DNA of 64,000 nucleotides from Trematomus loennbergii (GCA_012861695.1 JAAOOA010000006.1:30414734-30478733); one strand, 5' to 3'. Shown: positions 23,090 to 49,999, numbered from the stretch's first letter. Notes: a model not told the origin generated them from the sequence alone. Numbers and translations are program-made.

Positions 23090-23095
23090 TTTAAT
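23090..23095 (-). terminator. Candidate poly(A) signal of phospho2 (ATTAAA)
   Basis: ATTAAA read on the minus strand about 125 bp after the phospho2 stop. A canonical AATAAA lies farther down at 22840-22835. Either could end the transcript. Confidence 0.4.
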
Positions 23096-23220
23096 GATGA
23101 TTGAAAACATTTTAGAAACAGAATTGTACTACTTTCTCAACAATTTGAAAAAAAATTAAACAATTATGGGGAGCAGCAAGTGCTACCACTTAGGATTGGA
23201 CCAAGTTTTGTACTTCATGG

Positions 23221-25848
23221 CTAAAACTTGATACTTGCTTTCAGTTCCTCGAGGATGTCAGTGCCACTGCTCCAGGCTATGACTTTAGCTCTCAGAGAAG
23301 AGTTATCTTTCTGATCTTGCAGTGTGACCAGCAGTTTCTCCAGGGAGTACCCCTTCCTGGGCATCACAAAATCATTCCCTCTCAGACAGGAAGTGGGGCA
23401 GAAATCATTCCTGCCATCCCCTGAGTAAAATACCTGCTCGTACTCTACCCCTCTATCGGACTGCTCTGACAGATACACCTCCAGAACCTTTTTCTTGCAG
23501 AGGTTTACGGAGCATTGATCACAGTCATGAGAGTGGTAGTTCTGCACCTCCATGTACCCGAGCTCGTTGAACTTAGCTGGGTTGGTGTAAACCTGATCGA
23601 TGGCTGCGTGGAATCCAGATGCCTGGATGATCCAGTCTATGAACAAGGAGTTGGAGTCAGAGATGACTATACAGTCAATGGTGCTTTTATGCTCTGAAAT
23701 GAAGGTCAGCAAGTCTTTCATCCCAGCTGTGAAGGGGATGGTCTCCATAACGCTGCGGATGCTGTCGGGGCTGACCTCCTGCTCTCCTGGTTGGACGGAC
23801 AGAAAAATGATCAGAGAGCTGAGATTTAACGGTCTGTATGGAAGCACATTTCTACCAGTGAAAAATAATTGAAAAAGTAGCATTGTGATGGAAAAAAATG
23901 CCAAACATCTTTAAATAACAATAACTTAATATCTCAAAATAATCAGACATTTATTTCAAAATAATGATCGAGTATCGGGGGGAAAGATGACTTTGTACAC
24001 TCATTATTTAAGGATATTAAGTCATTGTTTGAGTAAGTTTCTCTTTACTATGAGATACTAAGTCACTATTTTGCAATTACTATATTTTTGGGGATATTTT
24101 AAGTAATTATTTAGAGAGAATAAACCATTACTTGGAAATATAGCATCATTTAGTCACTATATTGCAATAGCAGTTCATACATTTGAGATACAAAGTAATG
24201 GTTTTGTGTAAGTATTTCATAAATATGATACATTAAAGTGGACCTATCATGCTATATTTGAACAATATATTGTAGGGCCATACCTATATAAAGTATATAA
24301 ATATAGTTTTTTTTTCAAAATACCAAACAGATCCTGCATTTTAGCCATGCCTCATTTCGCTCCATTTGCTCTTTCCAGCACTGTTTTTGCAGGGGGCTGA
24401 TTCTGTGAGCTGCAGCTGACCACGCCCCCCTGCAGCAGAGGGGAGCGTGCTCTGATCAGCTGCTGGGCTGTCAGAAGAGGGGGGAGATCTCCGTCCTCCG
24501 TGTTTTATTATATTATTATATAGAGTCGTTATTCATTTGTTTTAAAGCTCAATAAATAACAAGGAAGACCTTTGACCGGCACTTTTCTAATTTTGTCCGG
24601 AAGATTTCAACTTTAACGGACATCTTGACCGGCGAAAAAAAACCTAACTGAAACTCTGCCGCACGGTCCCCTCGTTCCTTGGAAGAGGCGGAGAGGTGGG
24701 TGTTTGTCATCTGCTGGTGGACTAACCGGAGAGAATTACAGTGCTTGCCTCGACGGGGAGGGATTGCATTGAATTAAAGCAGCGGGAGCAAACCCTTGCC
24801 TCGGGGAGGGAGAAAAAAAGCCACAGCGGAGAATAAACAGAAGGGCAACCATGGCAACCATGTGCGGGAAGTCTTCTTCGCTGCTTTTGTGGCAGACTAC
24901 AGCGCCACTTACAGGCCTGGCATATGTACTACAGCGTCTCCAGCGCTTTCGAGCGGCAATGGCCGGCCGTGGCCCAACCCCACATTCCCCTGATAGGTGG
25001 AGAGTTGGCCCAATAGCCGTAGCGCCACCGTCCTGACGTCAGTAACGTGTTCAAATCTGGATCAGTTTTGATCAGATCCGTTGCAGCCCCGTTTTTAGAA
25101 ATTTGGGTATGGAGGAAAATAGAGAGGGTTGTGTTTTCTGACACTTGGTGAGTTCCCTGGAACACGGGGACACATATTCATGTATAAAAGACGTACAAAA
25201 GTGCATTTTGCATGATAGGTCCCCTTTAAGTCAATATTTGACAAATTAAATTATTATTTGAGATACTCAAGCAATATTTGAAGGTACTAAGACATTTCTC
25301 CTTAAAATTACCAACAGGGTTTTTTTTATCACATTGTCAGAAAACGGCTTCCATAGGTTGAAAGTCGAAATAAAAGGTTATTGATCAAATATGTTTAGCA
25401 GCTCTCTAGTTGTATGAATGAATGAGTTGCCAGCAAACAGGATAGTAAATGCTCACCTATGTACTTCATCACTCTGCCCATGAACTCAGTCCAGTGGCCT
25501 TTTCTGTAGGATTTCTTTACAGAGTCAGGAAGAGTCTGAGAGGGAAGGCTTCTGAGGACAGTAAAAACAGGAAAGATCCACAGTGGATAACATTGTTGCT
25601 TGATATTAAAATATATGAATGAATATTTCCTCTGCAGATTTTAACTGTATCTTGAACCTGTCAGTGAATAGTCAAACATTTGTATACATTTTGCAGGAGT
25701 ATAAAAAATACTACCAAACCTGTTTTTTTTATGAATTTTTGTATTGATTCATAAATTCATTAAATCATATTATTTACCTTATCACCCAAGTGTCACTGTT
25801 GTCATCAACCACAGTGTGGTCAAAGTCAAACACCATCAGAGTCTTCAT
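23221..25848 (-). CDS. phospho2: PHOSPHO2, HAD-family phosphatase, three coding exons
   Basis: Cytosolic HAD-superfamily phosphatase; the family is reported to act on pyridoxal 5'-phosphate. Coding exons: 25848-25778, 25551-25457 and 23786-23221. All introns are GT-AG and phases agree (71+95+566 nt, 243 residues; human is about 241). HAD motif I FDFDHT is at residues 8-13, motif II ISDSNS in exon 3, motif III GDGRNDFCP further on; RKGHWTEFMGRV and CKKKVLEVYL are also family features. The ATG follows a splice acceptor (TTTATTTCAG) by 7 bp, so a non-coding first exon is expected. It is divergent from syap1. Intron 2 carries TTAA MITE copy B. All catalytic motifs are intact. PHOSPHO1 is less likely given length and sequence. 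Confidence 0.95.
24237..25225. mobile_element. TTAA-target MITE (copy B) in phospho2 intron 2
   Basis: TTAA at 24233-24236 and 25226-25229. Ends AGTGGACCTATCATGC and GCATGATAGGTCCCCT. 989 bp, a close relative of copy A without its Harbinger-like insert. It lies between phospho2 coding exons 2 and 3 without touching the splice sites. Confidence 0.88.
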
Positions 25849-26376
25849 TTTTCAGCTGAAATAAAACATTGGGTCAGATATAGAAAATTGTACAAGTGAA
25901 GAAGATATGATTATATTATTATTATAGTATAGTTGTACTACGCACGTTTTCTCGGTCATGACACTGGGTTTGGTCAGTTAACAACATTATTTGTTGCACT
26001 GCCACCTTATCTTCCATAAGCACAAACTGTGACTGTACCAAACAACTTCAATAAATCGCTAAACTATTATATGCCGACTGAACCACAGGTCCTGTATCAA
26101 CCCTAATATGGTGTAAGTTATTTTCTAATAAATGTATAAGATTAATGAAAAACGCATTGTGTTTCAAATGATGCATTTTTATTAGAGGTCTGGTGTAAGT
26201 CCTTACAAGTCATCGGCCTAGCCTCTCTGCTAACCCCTCTATTAATAATTCTGCTCCAGCTATCAAGATCCGGCTCAGGGGGGAAACAGGGGTAGCGATA
26301 GTTGTTGTACTACACTATCTATCACGTTCACATACGTAAAATGCATAATGTTGGATAAAACTGTGATGAAACTGAC

Positions 26377-26450
26377 CTGAGTCTGTATGACATCGGTCCA
26401 CGGCTCTGACTTCCTCCCTGTCTTCTTGTCTGTCGCACTCTTTATATATT
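26377..26450 (-). other. phospho2: Putative 5' non-coding exon of phospho2
   Basis: On the minus strand ACAGACTCAG/GTCAGT at 26377 is a good donor, and the ATG exon opens with an acceptor at 25855. The exon start is not visible; 26450 is set at the edge of the neighbouring MITE. The bases upstream are purine-rich (GACAGGGAGGAAGTCAGAGC) with an ETS-like GGAAGT. RNA evidence would be decisive. Confidence 0.5.
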
Positions 26451-26451
26451 C

Positions 26452-26844
26452 GGGGTGTTTCTCAATCGCGAGTAAAGCTGCTTCAGAGCCACTATTTCAA
26501 GCATACTACGTCATCGAGTGCCGCCGAAGTACTGTTCCAATCTCCAGTATACTTGGAAATCTACCGAGCCCGGCGTACTCCGTTTGGAGAAATATCGAGT
26601 GTGCACATGAGTAGACTTCGCAGTCTTAAAATCCCCACAATGCTTTGCGCACGGACCAATTTCCCCAAATCTGTGGCGGAAGATGTAAGGCGGGGCCTCT
26701 CATATGACGCACACCTGCACACTTGCTAGCGTCTTCCACTCGTTGTTTCCGAATGTCAGGAAGTATTCTTGACTCGCTTCTGAAGCAAGATGCTCGGCAG
26801 ACATGTGCTACCAAGCAAGCGTACTCGCGATTGAGAAACACCCC
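26452..26844. mobile_element. GGGGTGTTTCTCAATCGCG-ended MITE between divergent genes
   Basis: The ends are perfect inverted repeats over about 19 bp (GGGGTGTTTCTCAATCGCG and its complement at 26826-26844). 393 bp. The interior matches partial copies at 35796-36062 and 63321-63592. It occupies the space immediately upstream of the putative phospho2 first exon and about 0.75 kb upstream of the syap1 ATG. No target duplication is clear. Confidence 0.85.
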
Positions 26845-27074
26845 AGTCTATGGTCGCACTACTACACGATGTGAACTTGATCTGGTCTCATTACCGCCTC
26901 CTGCTGGTGAAGGGCCGCTTTTAAAATGACTTGCAGTTATTACAGTATAGCAGCAGTTCCCGTAATAACCTCAGACTCTTGGCTATATATAAATATCCCA
27001 TGTAAAACTACCAGACTTTGAGAAATTATACTTATCTTTGTAATAGTGTTATAGTTTGCAACTGTGTAATAATG

Positions 27075-27260
27075 CTGCCAAAATAATGTAACTACATGTA
27101 ATCAAGTAGGCTGCAGTTAAGTACACATTTGAGGTACTTATGTTTTACTGGAGTCTTCTTTTGCATGCCACTTAAATACAAACATTGTACTCTTTACTGC
27201 ACCACAATTATGTTACAGCTTCAGTAACTGTACACATTTGGATTTTCGTGCCCAAAACAT
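27075..27260. repeat. Partial TACTTGAGTA-type MITE upstream of syap1
   Basis: Words such as GTAATCAAGTA and TTGAGGTACTT match the element at 18560-19115, in shortened form. It sits about 350 bp upstream of the syap1 ATG, outside any exon. Confidence 0.45.
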
Positions 27261-27611
27261 TTTAATCATCGACAGAAAACCCATTAGATTGATTGATAAA
27301 CTCTTTTGATAATACTTTGTTCATACAATGTCATGATGCCAAGCCAGGGTGTTACATTTATGTCGGCATTTCACATTTAAATCAATTATATATTTTATTG
27401 AAACAGACAACACTTGAATGCATCATTTCCCCCTTTTGCCCACTGGGCGGCAGTATCAAACAGCCCACATATCTACAAAGAATCAAAGAAAACAGAGAAG
27501 AAGAAAACCTGTCGGTTTAGTTCCTGGCTGCATAAAGTCAAGAATCCTCCTCTTTTTCCTGACTGTTGTTGTTCTTATCTTTAAGCTTCACGGTCGCTTT
27601 ATTCGACCAAC

Positions 27612-36296
<8,685 letters not shown>

Positions 36297-36915
36297 ACCA
36301 ATCCCACCAGTCTGTGTCCTGTTCGGTGATCTGGCCAGCAATGGAGGAATAAGTGACCGTTGCTGCACGGGGGGGGGGGGATGAACTTCTACACTCTCTG
36401 CTCCAGCCAACTGTGATTACTATGTTGTAAACATCCTTTTCCACCTAATGAAGGTGTAGATCCTATAAAGTGCAAGAGAGTGTCACCTCTGCAGGAAACA
36501 GTGCAGGCATTCGTAGTAAGTGCTTCTTCACTTCTCCTTCCTACCTTACTTTTATCTACTCACTTTCCTCAACTTTCCTTTTTTTTTGTCAAGGAAAATC
36601 CGCTAGAGGGCGCTCCAGTACAAAGTTTTTATAATGGAGGGTGTTGCTTAAAAAGACAAAACGTGTATTTCGGTTTCCACAGCGTCTTTCTGGGTGGGTT
36701 GTACAGCAAGGTCTTGGTAGAGTTATAGTACAGTAAAGTCAAATGTAAAGTTACATGTATGTAAATATAGAGGATTCTAATACTATAGTCAAGATGCATT
36801 CCCATCATTACATCTGCTTATTTTACATTTTGTATGGCCTACTCCTGTGTGTACGTCTGCTTTTCTTTGTTTCTCTGCAACTGAAATACTGCACATGTAT
36901 TAAATGTCATCCTTT

Positions 36916-36946
36916 AATAAACTTAAATCTATTATTATGAAATAAA
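36916..36946 (+). terminator. Poly(A) signals of syap1
   Basis: AATAAA at 36916-36921 and again at 36941-36946, about 620-650 bp after the syap1 stop codon. They give a 3' UTR of ordinary length. Confidence 0.65.
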
Positions 36947-36959
36947 TGGAGTATTCAAA

Positions 36960-38530
36960 TCTACTTTTTACTGTCACACATGTACACAGCACAACACACA
37001 GTGTAAGTTAGACTGCATTTAACCTAATGCAGTATTAAAAGCCGGGGAGCAGTGTGGGGGTCCAGGTGCTCACCCTGGCTGTGCCCATGTGGCAAACTGG
37101 CATCAATCTCCCCCTTCAGGTGTGTTCATTGGCTCAATGTAATGTTGTAATGTCGAGACATACCACAAAGCTAAAGGCTACAACCACTTCCTCATTTCCT
37201 GCTCTTTGATAATAGAATGTAATCAAATCTGAAATGCTTGAAAAACCATAAAAATAAGTTTAAAAAAATACAACAAAAAAACATTGCTGTTATAGGCTTG
37301 ACATCCAGTAGTGTATTCATGACAACGTAACCACCACAAAGCTACGGCCGTGTTTATGTTTAATGTCTATCTAGCCACTGTTAGCTATGACTTTCTCAAA
37401 ATCTCTTATGCTTGAGTTAACCCCAGACCTTATTTCTGTCATCTCAAAACCCATTCCTTAAAACGATTGACTTCGAGACAAGAGAACAGGAAGTGCAAAA
37501 ATGCAAACTCATTTTTTGACTTGAATTTAGGACTCATTCCTGCAATACACTATTCAAATCTGGCTGGGCTTTCTTGCAATTTCCTGTCTGCTCTTTGCTA
37601 TGTATGATGTAATATAGTGTATGTTTGAAAAAATGTAATAAAAACATTGTTTATCTTCCTCATTGGTGTCACCCTCACATAGCAGATGCAGTGGAGATAG
37701 TAAAGTTTTACTCATGGAAATGTCAGTAATGGTCGTCCCTTTAGGTCATGGCAGTCTCTTTAGCTTCCGTAGAGGAAAGTAGTTCATCATGTGGATGCTC
37801 CCTCCAGTCAAAGTCCCATTCTGTATATGACTTCAACGATGCAGCATCTGACATTTCATATATGGTTTCCATGGACAAACAGTACCATTCCAGCTGAACT
37901 GGAGGTGGAGCTCAGGGCAGTGCAGAGGGGGGGGGGGGGGGGGGGCGAGAAGAAAGCCAGTCAAGAGAGTGAGTAAGTAGAGTGGAATGATGGAAAAGGA
38001 CGCCTGAGTGTTTTGGTTGTAAAAAGAGTCTGTAATCAAGTTAGTAAATGAGACATAGCTGTGCTTGTGCCAACCAAGCAGACAGACAGACGTGTCCGTG
38101 CATGCCCTGTACGTTTCTGTGGAACAGTGGGAAACAGATGGTACGCTGTCTGGAGCTCCAACACTACTCCCACCTCGATTAGATGAAATGAATGGAAGAG
38201 TAAATACTCATTTGAGACTGGCAATCAATACAAAGATCAATATGCTAATGTAGGCAGTGCTTTCTCTGCCCTCCTCTGGTTTCAGGTGCGTGTCCGAGCA
38301 TATAATAGGAAAAAGGGAATTAATGAATAATTCTTCATGCGGCATGACCTGATCTCTCTTTGTTGTGTCAGTCTTTTTCATACATCACCCCCATCACAGC
38401 CAGGGTCCACCAGCTGGTCTCTAGAACTAGGGGTAACTAGTGACTGTAACCATGGTGACAAAGCCCTGCAGATGAGGACCCATGTGTGTGGTTTATTGCT
38501 TGTGAGTGAGGTTTAACAATGTTTTAATAA
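36960..38530. other. Intergenic DNA downstream of syap1
   Basis: No exon is supported. Contains a 19-base G run at 37927-37945. Otherwise plain AT-rich sequence. Confidence 0.5.
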
Positions 38531-38544
38531 TGCATAAATACAGG

Positions 38545-38546
<2 letters not shown>

Positions 38547-38596
<50 letters not shown>

Positions 38597-38608
38597 TGTG
38601 TTTGTGTG
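38547..38608. repeat. (TG)n microsatellite
   Basis: About 60 bp of TG with TTTG interruptions towards its right end. Confidence 0.95.
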
Positions 38609-38934
38609 TCTCACATAGCCTTCAGGTTTTCTTGTCTGTATTCCAGACAAAGAGACAGAGTACACAGTGATGAGAGATAATTGTGTTGTTGAAACAAACA
38701 GCTGAATGAATGTGTTTCTTGTATTGCATGCATTATACTGTTGAGGCATAAATCATCTTTAACTGCTAAACCAATTGTTTTAAATGTTTGGAATTTTACA
38801 ACAACGGCCTGTATCACTCTCTATAGCTTGCCAGGATACAAAAGGGAAGGAATGTTCTTAAATAGGGGAGTTTTAAAGAAAGGATATAGGGTGGGACAGA
38901 AAAAAGGGAAAGCATAAAAGGTGCTGGACTGTGA

Positions 38935-38935
<1 letters not shown>

Positions 38936-38980
<45 letters not shown>

Positions 38981-39029
38981 GGGGGGGGGGGGGGGGGGGG
39001 GGGGGGGTGGGGGGGGGGGGGGGGGGGGG
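38936..39029. repeat. 94-bp poly(G) tract with two T interruptions
   Basis: G runs of 44, 27 and 21 separated by T at 38980 and 39008. It has strong quadruplex potential on the plus strand. Runs this long are rare and also hard to sequence, so the length itself is uncertain. Confidence 0.9.
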
Positions 39030-39030
39030 T

Positions 39031-42000
39031 TTACAGATCAGTAAAGGAGCTGCATGGTGGCTCAGACTACCTGCCACTCATACAACAAGCTACATTTCAA
39101 TATGTTATGAGAAGCCCCAAAGAATATTTTGGTAGTTTATTTTTTTATAACATTAGGTGAATTAGGTGGAAAACTGAAGTGTTGATATCAATTACTGAAC
39201 AATCTATGTAAAAAGTAGGATGGTTATAAAGTAAAAGAAAAAACAGATATTTTATTGACTTTCAATTTCAGACAGTTTGCAGTTTTTTTTTTTCTCCTAA
39301 ATTACCACTTTAATCACAGTGACACATGTCAGAGTCAGACTAAAGATTAAGTGTCCACGATTTCCTGTCGTTAAACTCAGGATGACCTGAAAAGACAGAG
39401 GTCTGATTTATGCTTGTTAGCTTATCTTTGCTAGCCTGGATGTTAAGTATAACTCAAGTTCAACTTTGACAAAAATGTACACATTTTAAAGGTCCTGTTC
39501 AAAAGCTTTTTTTTTTTACCTAATTTACATTTGACATCCTAAATGTACCTTCTTATACATACACTTAAATATAATTCAACCTAGTCTGTTGTCTATAAGA
39601 TTGAAATCCTGACAGTCTCGTTTCCAACATCCTGGGCCCCTCTTGGGCTAAACTTGGTAAACATTACTTTAACATGAGTTTGCCCCGTCTAAAGAGAGCT
39701 ATTCTGGGACTTAAAGACACCTGAGAGGCCTCAGGGATCTATAGCTACACTGCAGTTCCTCCTTTAGGCTTAAGGAGTTCTCTTTTTTATCAGCCCTTCA
39801 ATGAATACTCCAACAAGCCTCTGTCCTTTGAATGAAGCACTTAGCTCGGATGTCAAATGTTTTTATTACAGATCAGAATAATCTTTGCTTTCAGATGTCA
39901 GTGACCTAAATCAGGTCCTGCATGCTATCAGGTCAGCGTTTGCTAATACCACAACAACCTTTACGAGCGAGCATTTCTATCCATCTTTTTTATGCACATT
40001 TTCTACTTGGGCATAGAATGACCTAATTGAAAACAAAAATTCTAGAAGAATCATGAAATCTCACAAAAAAGTATTTTGTCTTGGCAAAACGCAGTGCAAT
40101 CAAAAAGAGGTTTGGCAAACAAATGATGACATACATGAAGCATGTAACTTCGGTGTCCACTATAGATGGAAACGAGTATGCATTTGCGATTATATTTTTC
40201 CATTTTCTTGAAATTCAATAAAATGTTGCCCTAGATTTGGATGTAAACCTGGCTGAATGAACCATGAAATGAACAGACAAAAAATAGGACCCAAAGACAC
40301 CCGTTGCAGCAAAAGTGATGGTTAATTTTTAGAGGAAAACCTAAATGAATCAATATCTGAAACGAATGAAACTTGGAAAACTCAGAGGATAGAAGTGTGA
40401 ATTCTAGTGACAGGTGTAGAGCTGGTTTAAACCCTGTAATGCTGTTGTTTTCGTGGGGAATGCTGGCCTTTCGCTTTTATGAGCGTGCTGTAGAGTCATT
40501 TAAACTAAAGAAGGGGTAGCCCTGAGACCCCAAAAGGCTCTCACTATTGTTAGTGAACTTAACAAGAAAAGGTTTCTGTGAGCGGCCTGCATCCTGAAAA
40601 CAGAGGCATATGTGTTTTGGAAAATGTGCCCCATAAGGTTGCAACTGAAATACTTATCCAATACTCAATCAAAGTTTTCGTAAATCCATGTAAGTAAAAG
40701 TTTGGTGTAAATGGGTGGGTAAGAACAGGTGAAAGTAAAGACATAGGTTGCAGTCGAATAGTCCATTTAGCTTAGGAACCTTCCTAACGGAGTGAAATGA
40801 CCCGGAAGTACCTCAGTGGTAATATGAATATGGGTAATGTCAAAATTCAATTTTGAAATAGGAAAATCATTTGTTAAAAATATGTCTTGCAAAAGTATGT
40901 TGTTGTTGACAGTGTTGGTCCTTACAAGTCCGGTAAAAGAAGGTGTTTCGCAGTGCACAATGTTTCATTGTTCTCACCTCGGGCAGTGTCTCACTCTGAG
41001 AAGGTGTGTGCTTCCCTTCACTGGGCGGCTTATTTTTATTTACACATAAAAACACACATTCATAGACAGAGCCCTGCTTTTACAACAAGTGATATTTGTC
41101 CCAAAATAACATGTATTGGCACGACGGATTAAGAAAATTGTGTATGGGTATTATCCTTTACTGGTTTCTGGTAGGAAACTATAATTGCAGGGTTTAAGAT
41201 AATCTACTAAGTGAATGAATCACAAAGTGCTGTTTTATTTCCTTTTAGGTCAACAGTGTCACATGATTTACCACAAAAGCATTTGTTTTCAAGTTCAGAC
41301 AGTCTTTCTATTGACCATATTTGGAGTTTTTGACAGAAGATGACACAAAGCTCCGGGGGTCTAATATACAAGTTATTGTTTGCTGCTGACAAGCATGCAG
41401 AAAAAAGATCAGCTCTGCTACACCTTACTCTGTTACCAGCAGCCTAATAGTTAATCGACTGTTATGGTTTTTACATGGAGATTGATGATAAGATAACTAA
41501 CTGCAGGCTTGTGATTGGCTGACTCTTATTCTCTCTTTCTCATGCTTCTGCTTCTATCTGTTTATTCTTTCTCTCCGGTAACTGTCACCTCTCGTCTGTC
41601 CGCACAAATCTCGCAGCAGATCTTTTACGTCATAAATTGTCTCTTTAGTCTTTGACTCTGACTGTAGCCCCAACCATGCACAGCACACATACAGTATATT
41701 CAACTACTACTACAAATAATATTTTCTTATATTGAATGTCACATTTTTCCATTAAGATTTAGGATGTAATAATATTAAATATTAAAATGTTTTGGACAGC
41801 TTTGGATTATACATATGTATAATTCCTGTATGCCTCTTCAATGTTTACAGTCAGCTCTGTGCATTGTACTCACTACTCCAAGAGGTTGCAAGACTCAAGT
41901 AGAGATGAATGCCAAAAAGGAAAGCTAACATTTCTGGAAAGAGGTTGAAACACTATTTTTAGACATTCTAAAAAACGTATATAGGATAGGATATAGGATA

Positions 42001-42190
42001 TACCAGGTTTTGTTCGAGAAAATCGCAATGCCGACCTCTTCAAGAAGTTGATTGAAGGAATAAAAAAAGGGTGGTTGTGTTCCAACCGCCTGACAAAGTC
42101 AGCCACCAGCATCAAAATGGCACTATGTACACTACAGTATTAAGTCTTTGGTTTTCAGTCGTCTTGTTCTATGGAACAAGGGTGTGAGTG
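39031..42190. other. Intergenic DNA, no gene seen
   Basis: Apart from small A/T runs and a lone TTAAAGGTCCTG (about 39486) that may be one end of a TTAA-type MITE, I can support nothing here. Confidence 0.45.
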
Positions 42191-42192
42191 TT

Positions 42193-47470
<5,278 letters not shown>

Positions 47471-47474
47471 AACA

Positions 47475-48790
47475 GCCAGGTCAAGTCAAAAAGTCAAAGT
47501 CAGCTTTATTGTCAAGAATTCTACATGTTGTACATCCAGAAATCTCGAAATATCATTTCCCGCAGTCCTACAGTGTGACATATATACATCAAACAAAAAA
47601 CAAAAAGGGCCTAGATAAACATGGTATACATTAAACAAAACAAAGGGCCTAGATAACCGGGGTATACAGTTTAAAATGTTAATAATATATTCAAGTGTTC
47701 AAAGTACAGTTTCAGTGCAGTAGCAGCGGAGATGGGCAGAAAAGTGACTGGTGCTGGATGAGGGAGGTTGGTTGTGTGTGTGTGTGTGTGTGTGGGGGGG
47801 GGGGGTTAGAGTCCAGGACCATTTGGGGCAGGGGAGAAAGGTCGGAGGCAGGGTGGAGAGTAAATCAACATGCTGATATATTTTAGGCAGCACAGTTTTT
47901 AAGTTGGCGTGGTTGAAGTCTCCAGCTACGATGAGAAGGCCGTCTGCTGTCTGTTGCTCACTGATGGCTCTGTACAGTTCACCGAGTGCCTCCTCTTTAC
48001 CCTCGCTACTGGGGTTAGGCGGGAGGTAAACAGCCACCACAAGAATCGCTGTAAACTCCCTCGGCAGGTAAAAAGGACGGCATTTTAGAACCATAAATTC
48101 CACCAGTGGCGAGCAGTGTTGGCTAACAACAACAGTATCTCGGCACCAAGCGTCTCTGATGTACACACACACCCCGCCGCCGCGAGTCTTATTTCCCCCA
48201 ATATCTTTGTTCCTGTCTGCTCGGTAGCTTGTTAGCTTGTCTAGCTGAATAGCGGAGTCAGGGATGTTGTTGTGGAGCCATGTTTCCGTGAACACGTAAA
48301 CACAGCAGTCTCTCACCTTTCGCTGGGTTGATCGTAGCAGGCGTATGTTGTCTATCTTGTATCCAGTGAGCGGACATTTGCCATAAGTAGTGATGGAATT
48401 GCCGGCTTGTGTGGGCTAGCCTCTAGCCTGGATTCCTCCACGTTTCCCCCTCTTCTGCTTCCTCTCACATCGTCGGCGGCGTCTCCTTTCCGGGTGAGGC
48501 TCGACGCGAGACGGGTAGCAGAGGAGCTCCAGGCAGTTCCTCTACGAGTTTAGCTTCCAAATTGAAGAAAGTTGATCTTCTTCCAAGAAGAAACTCACGG
48601 CTGTATTGTTGTCCTTTACGGTATAAGTCCAACGGAGACGACGAACAAACTCGACAGATCTGACGAACAAGACGAAAGCACTGTTTTTTCTAGACCGCGA
48701 GGGGCCGCTGCGACTGCTCGCGCCGCCAACTAGTCTCGATGTCGTCACTAAAGTCATGTCATGCCAATCCATCCTACAGTTGTTGGTACA
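47475..48790 (-). mobile_element. Internally deleted APE-type LINE
   Basis: Read on the minus strand, from about 48790 it gives the 5' region: a basic stretch RRRRRCERKQKRGKRGGIQ, then PAIPSLLMANVRSL, a frame break, then the APE endonuclease domain 48316-47700 with FTETWLHNN, RGGGVCVYI, AVYLPP and GDFNHANLKTVLPKIYQHVD. It then runs into low-complexity DNA with no reverse transcriptase. The 3' end at about 47520-47480 is the tail GACAATAAAGCTGACTTTGA. This resembles the L2/CR1/jockey-like LINEs of fish. A copy with both ends but no RT is a non-autonomous derivative. A (TG)n/G tract interrupts it at 47771-47806. Confidence 0.78.
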
Positions 48791-48894
48791 CGTCCACAAC
48801 AAAAACAAAGATTCAAACTTAATGAGGGTAGAGTCACTGTTAAAAAAGTCAGTAGGCCATATCCATGGACACACAAGGTTCCCTCATACATAAA

Positions 48895-49262
48895 ACCAGA
48901 TACATCATTGGTCATGTTGCGTGTCTCTTTTTGGGTGTTTGACATCATGCTTGATATTTTTGGCCTGTTTATGGTCTTTTTGTGTCTCTTACTGTTTTTT
49001 ATTGTGTCTTCTGGTGGTTTTACATCAACCACGTCATGGGCAGTTTTGTGTCAGTCATCGGTTATTTGGGGTCTATACTCCTGCTGTCTTGTTTAGTCAT
49101 ATCGAGTTTGTATCTATTTCTGGTTGTATGCTGTCTTTTTGGGGTGTTATACAGTATGTCTGTCCTGGTTATTTTGCTCTTTGTGGTCTTTTTGTGACTG
49201 CTTTTAATTATTTTGAAACTCTTTTTGCTAGTTTGGTCTCTTTCATTTTAAGCAAGGCACCT
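48895..49262 (+). repeat. Degenerate minisatellite (TGTCTCTTTTTGGTC-type)
   Basis: Third locus of the family at 7790-8110 and 13700-14115, adjoining the LINE 5' end. The open frames of 70-128 codons through it are low-complexity by-products. Confidence 0.6.
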
Positions 49263-49677
49263 GGCTCATTCAGTAATTTTAGCATGTTACTATCGGAGCT
49301 CAAATGAATAAATAATGCTGCACTTCATTATATCTTGAGTGACTCAGTCTCTCACCCTTATACTATGTCTGTGTCACACATTGTTTTGGCTGCCATTGCA
49401 CTTTGCATGGAGGCGACCAGACTTGTGAAGATGTCGGTATGAGTCATACCCCCATATGATCTGAAGCGGGAACAATCATTGGAACATTTTTACAAAGCAA
49501 TATACATAGAGGTCAGGTGGCTTATCTGCTTTTGCGGAGGATATGCATGCATGAACATAAACACGCATCGCGGCTCTATATCATGTAGGAGTGATGAGTT
49601 CAGTGAAGCAACAAGTTTCAGAATGAGTGTGGGCACTGAGAAATGAGAAATGCTCCACTATGTGAACAGCGTTCCAG

Positions 49678-49678
<1 letters not shown>

Positions 49679-49715
<37 letters not shown>

Positions 49716-49990
49716 CATGTATACATTACTTCAGGGGACATTATTTTGACTTACATGCATTTCCTGGAGACTTATCCTAACCATAACCATAACCAACACA
49801 TGCCTAACCCTAGCCCTTACCCTAACCCTAACCAAGTCTTCACCCTAAAATTCATGATTCCCCTCATGGGGACCTCCATTTTGTCCCCATAAGGGAAGCC
49901 AGTCCCCACACGTGACTGTGTAAACAGATTTAGGTCCCCACAAGGATAGTAATGCTAGGACACACACACACACACACACACACACAAGCC
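49679..49990. repeat. (CA)n-flanked repeat with CCTAACC telomere-like words
   Basis: (CA)n at 49679-49711 and 49959-49986 flank a fish repeat that contains CCCTTACCCTAACCCTAACC near 49815 and the words CTCATGGGGACC and AGGTCCCCACAAGG. The CCTAACC units are few and degenerate, so this is an interspersed repeat, not a telomere. Confidence 0.65.
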
Positions 49991-49999
49991 AATCTTTGC

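Noticed and set aside
38814..39160. Poly-Gly and poly-Pro open frames
   Set aside because: These are artefacts of the poly(G) tract.
49801..49832. Telomere-like CCCTAACCCTAACC run
   Set aside because: There are only a few degenerate units within an interspersed repeat. It is not an interstitial telomere or chromosome end.
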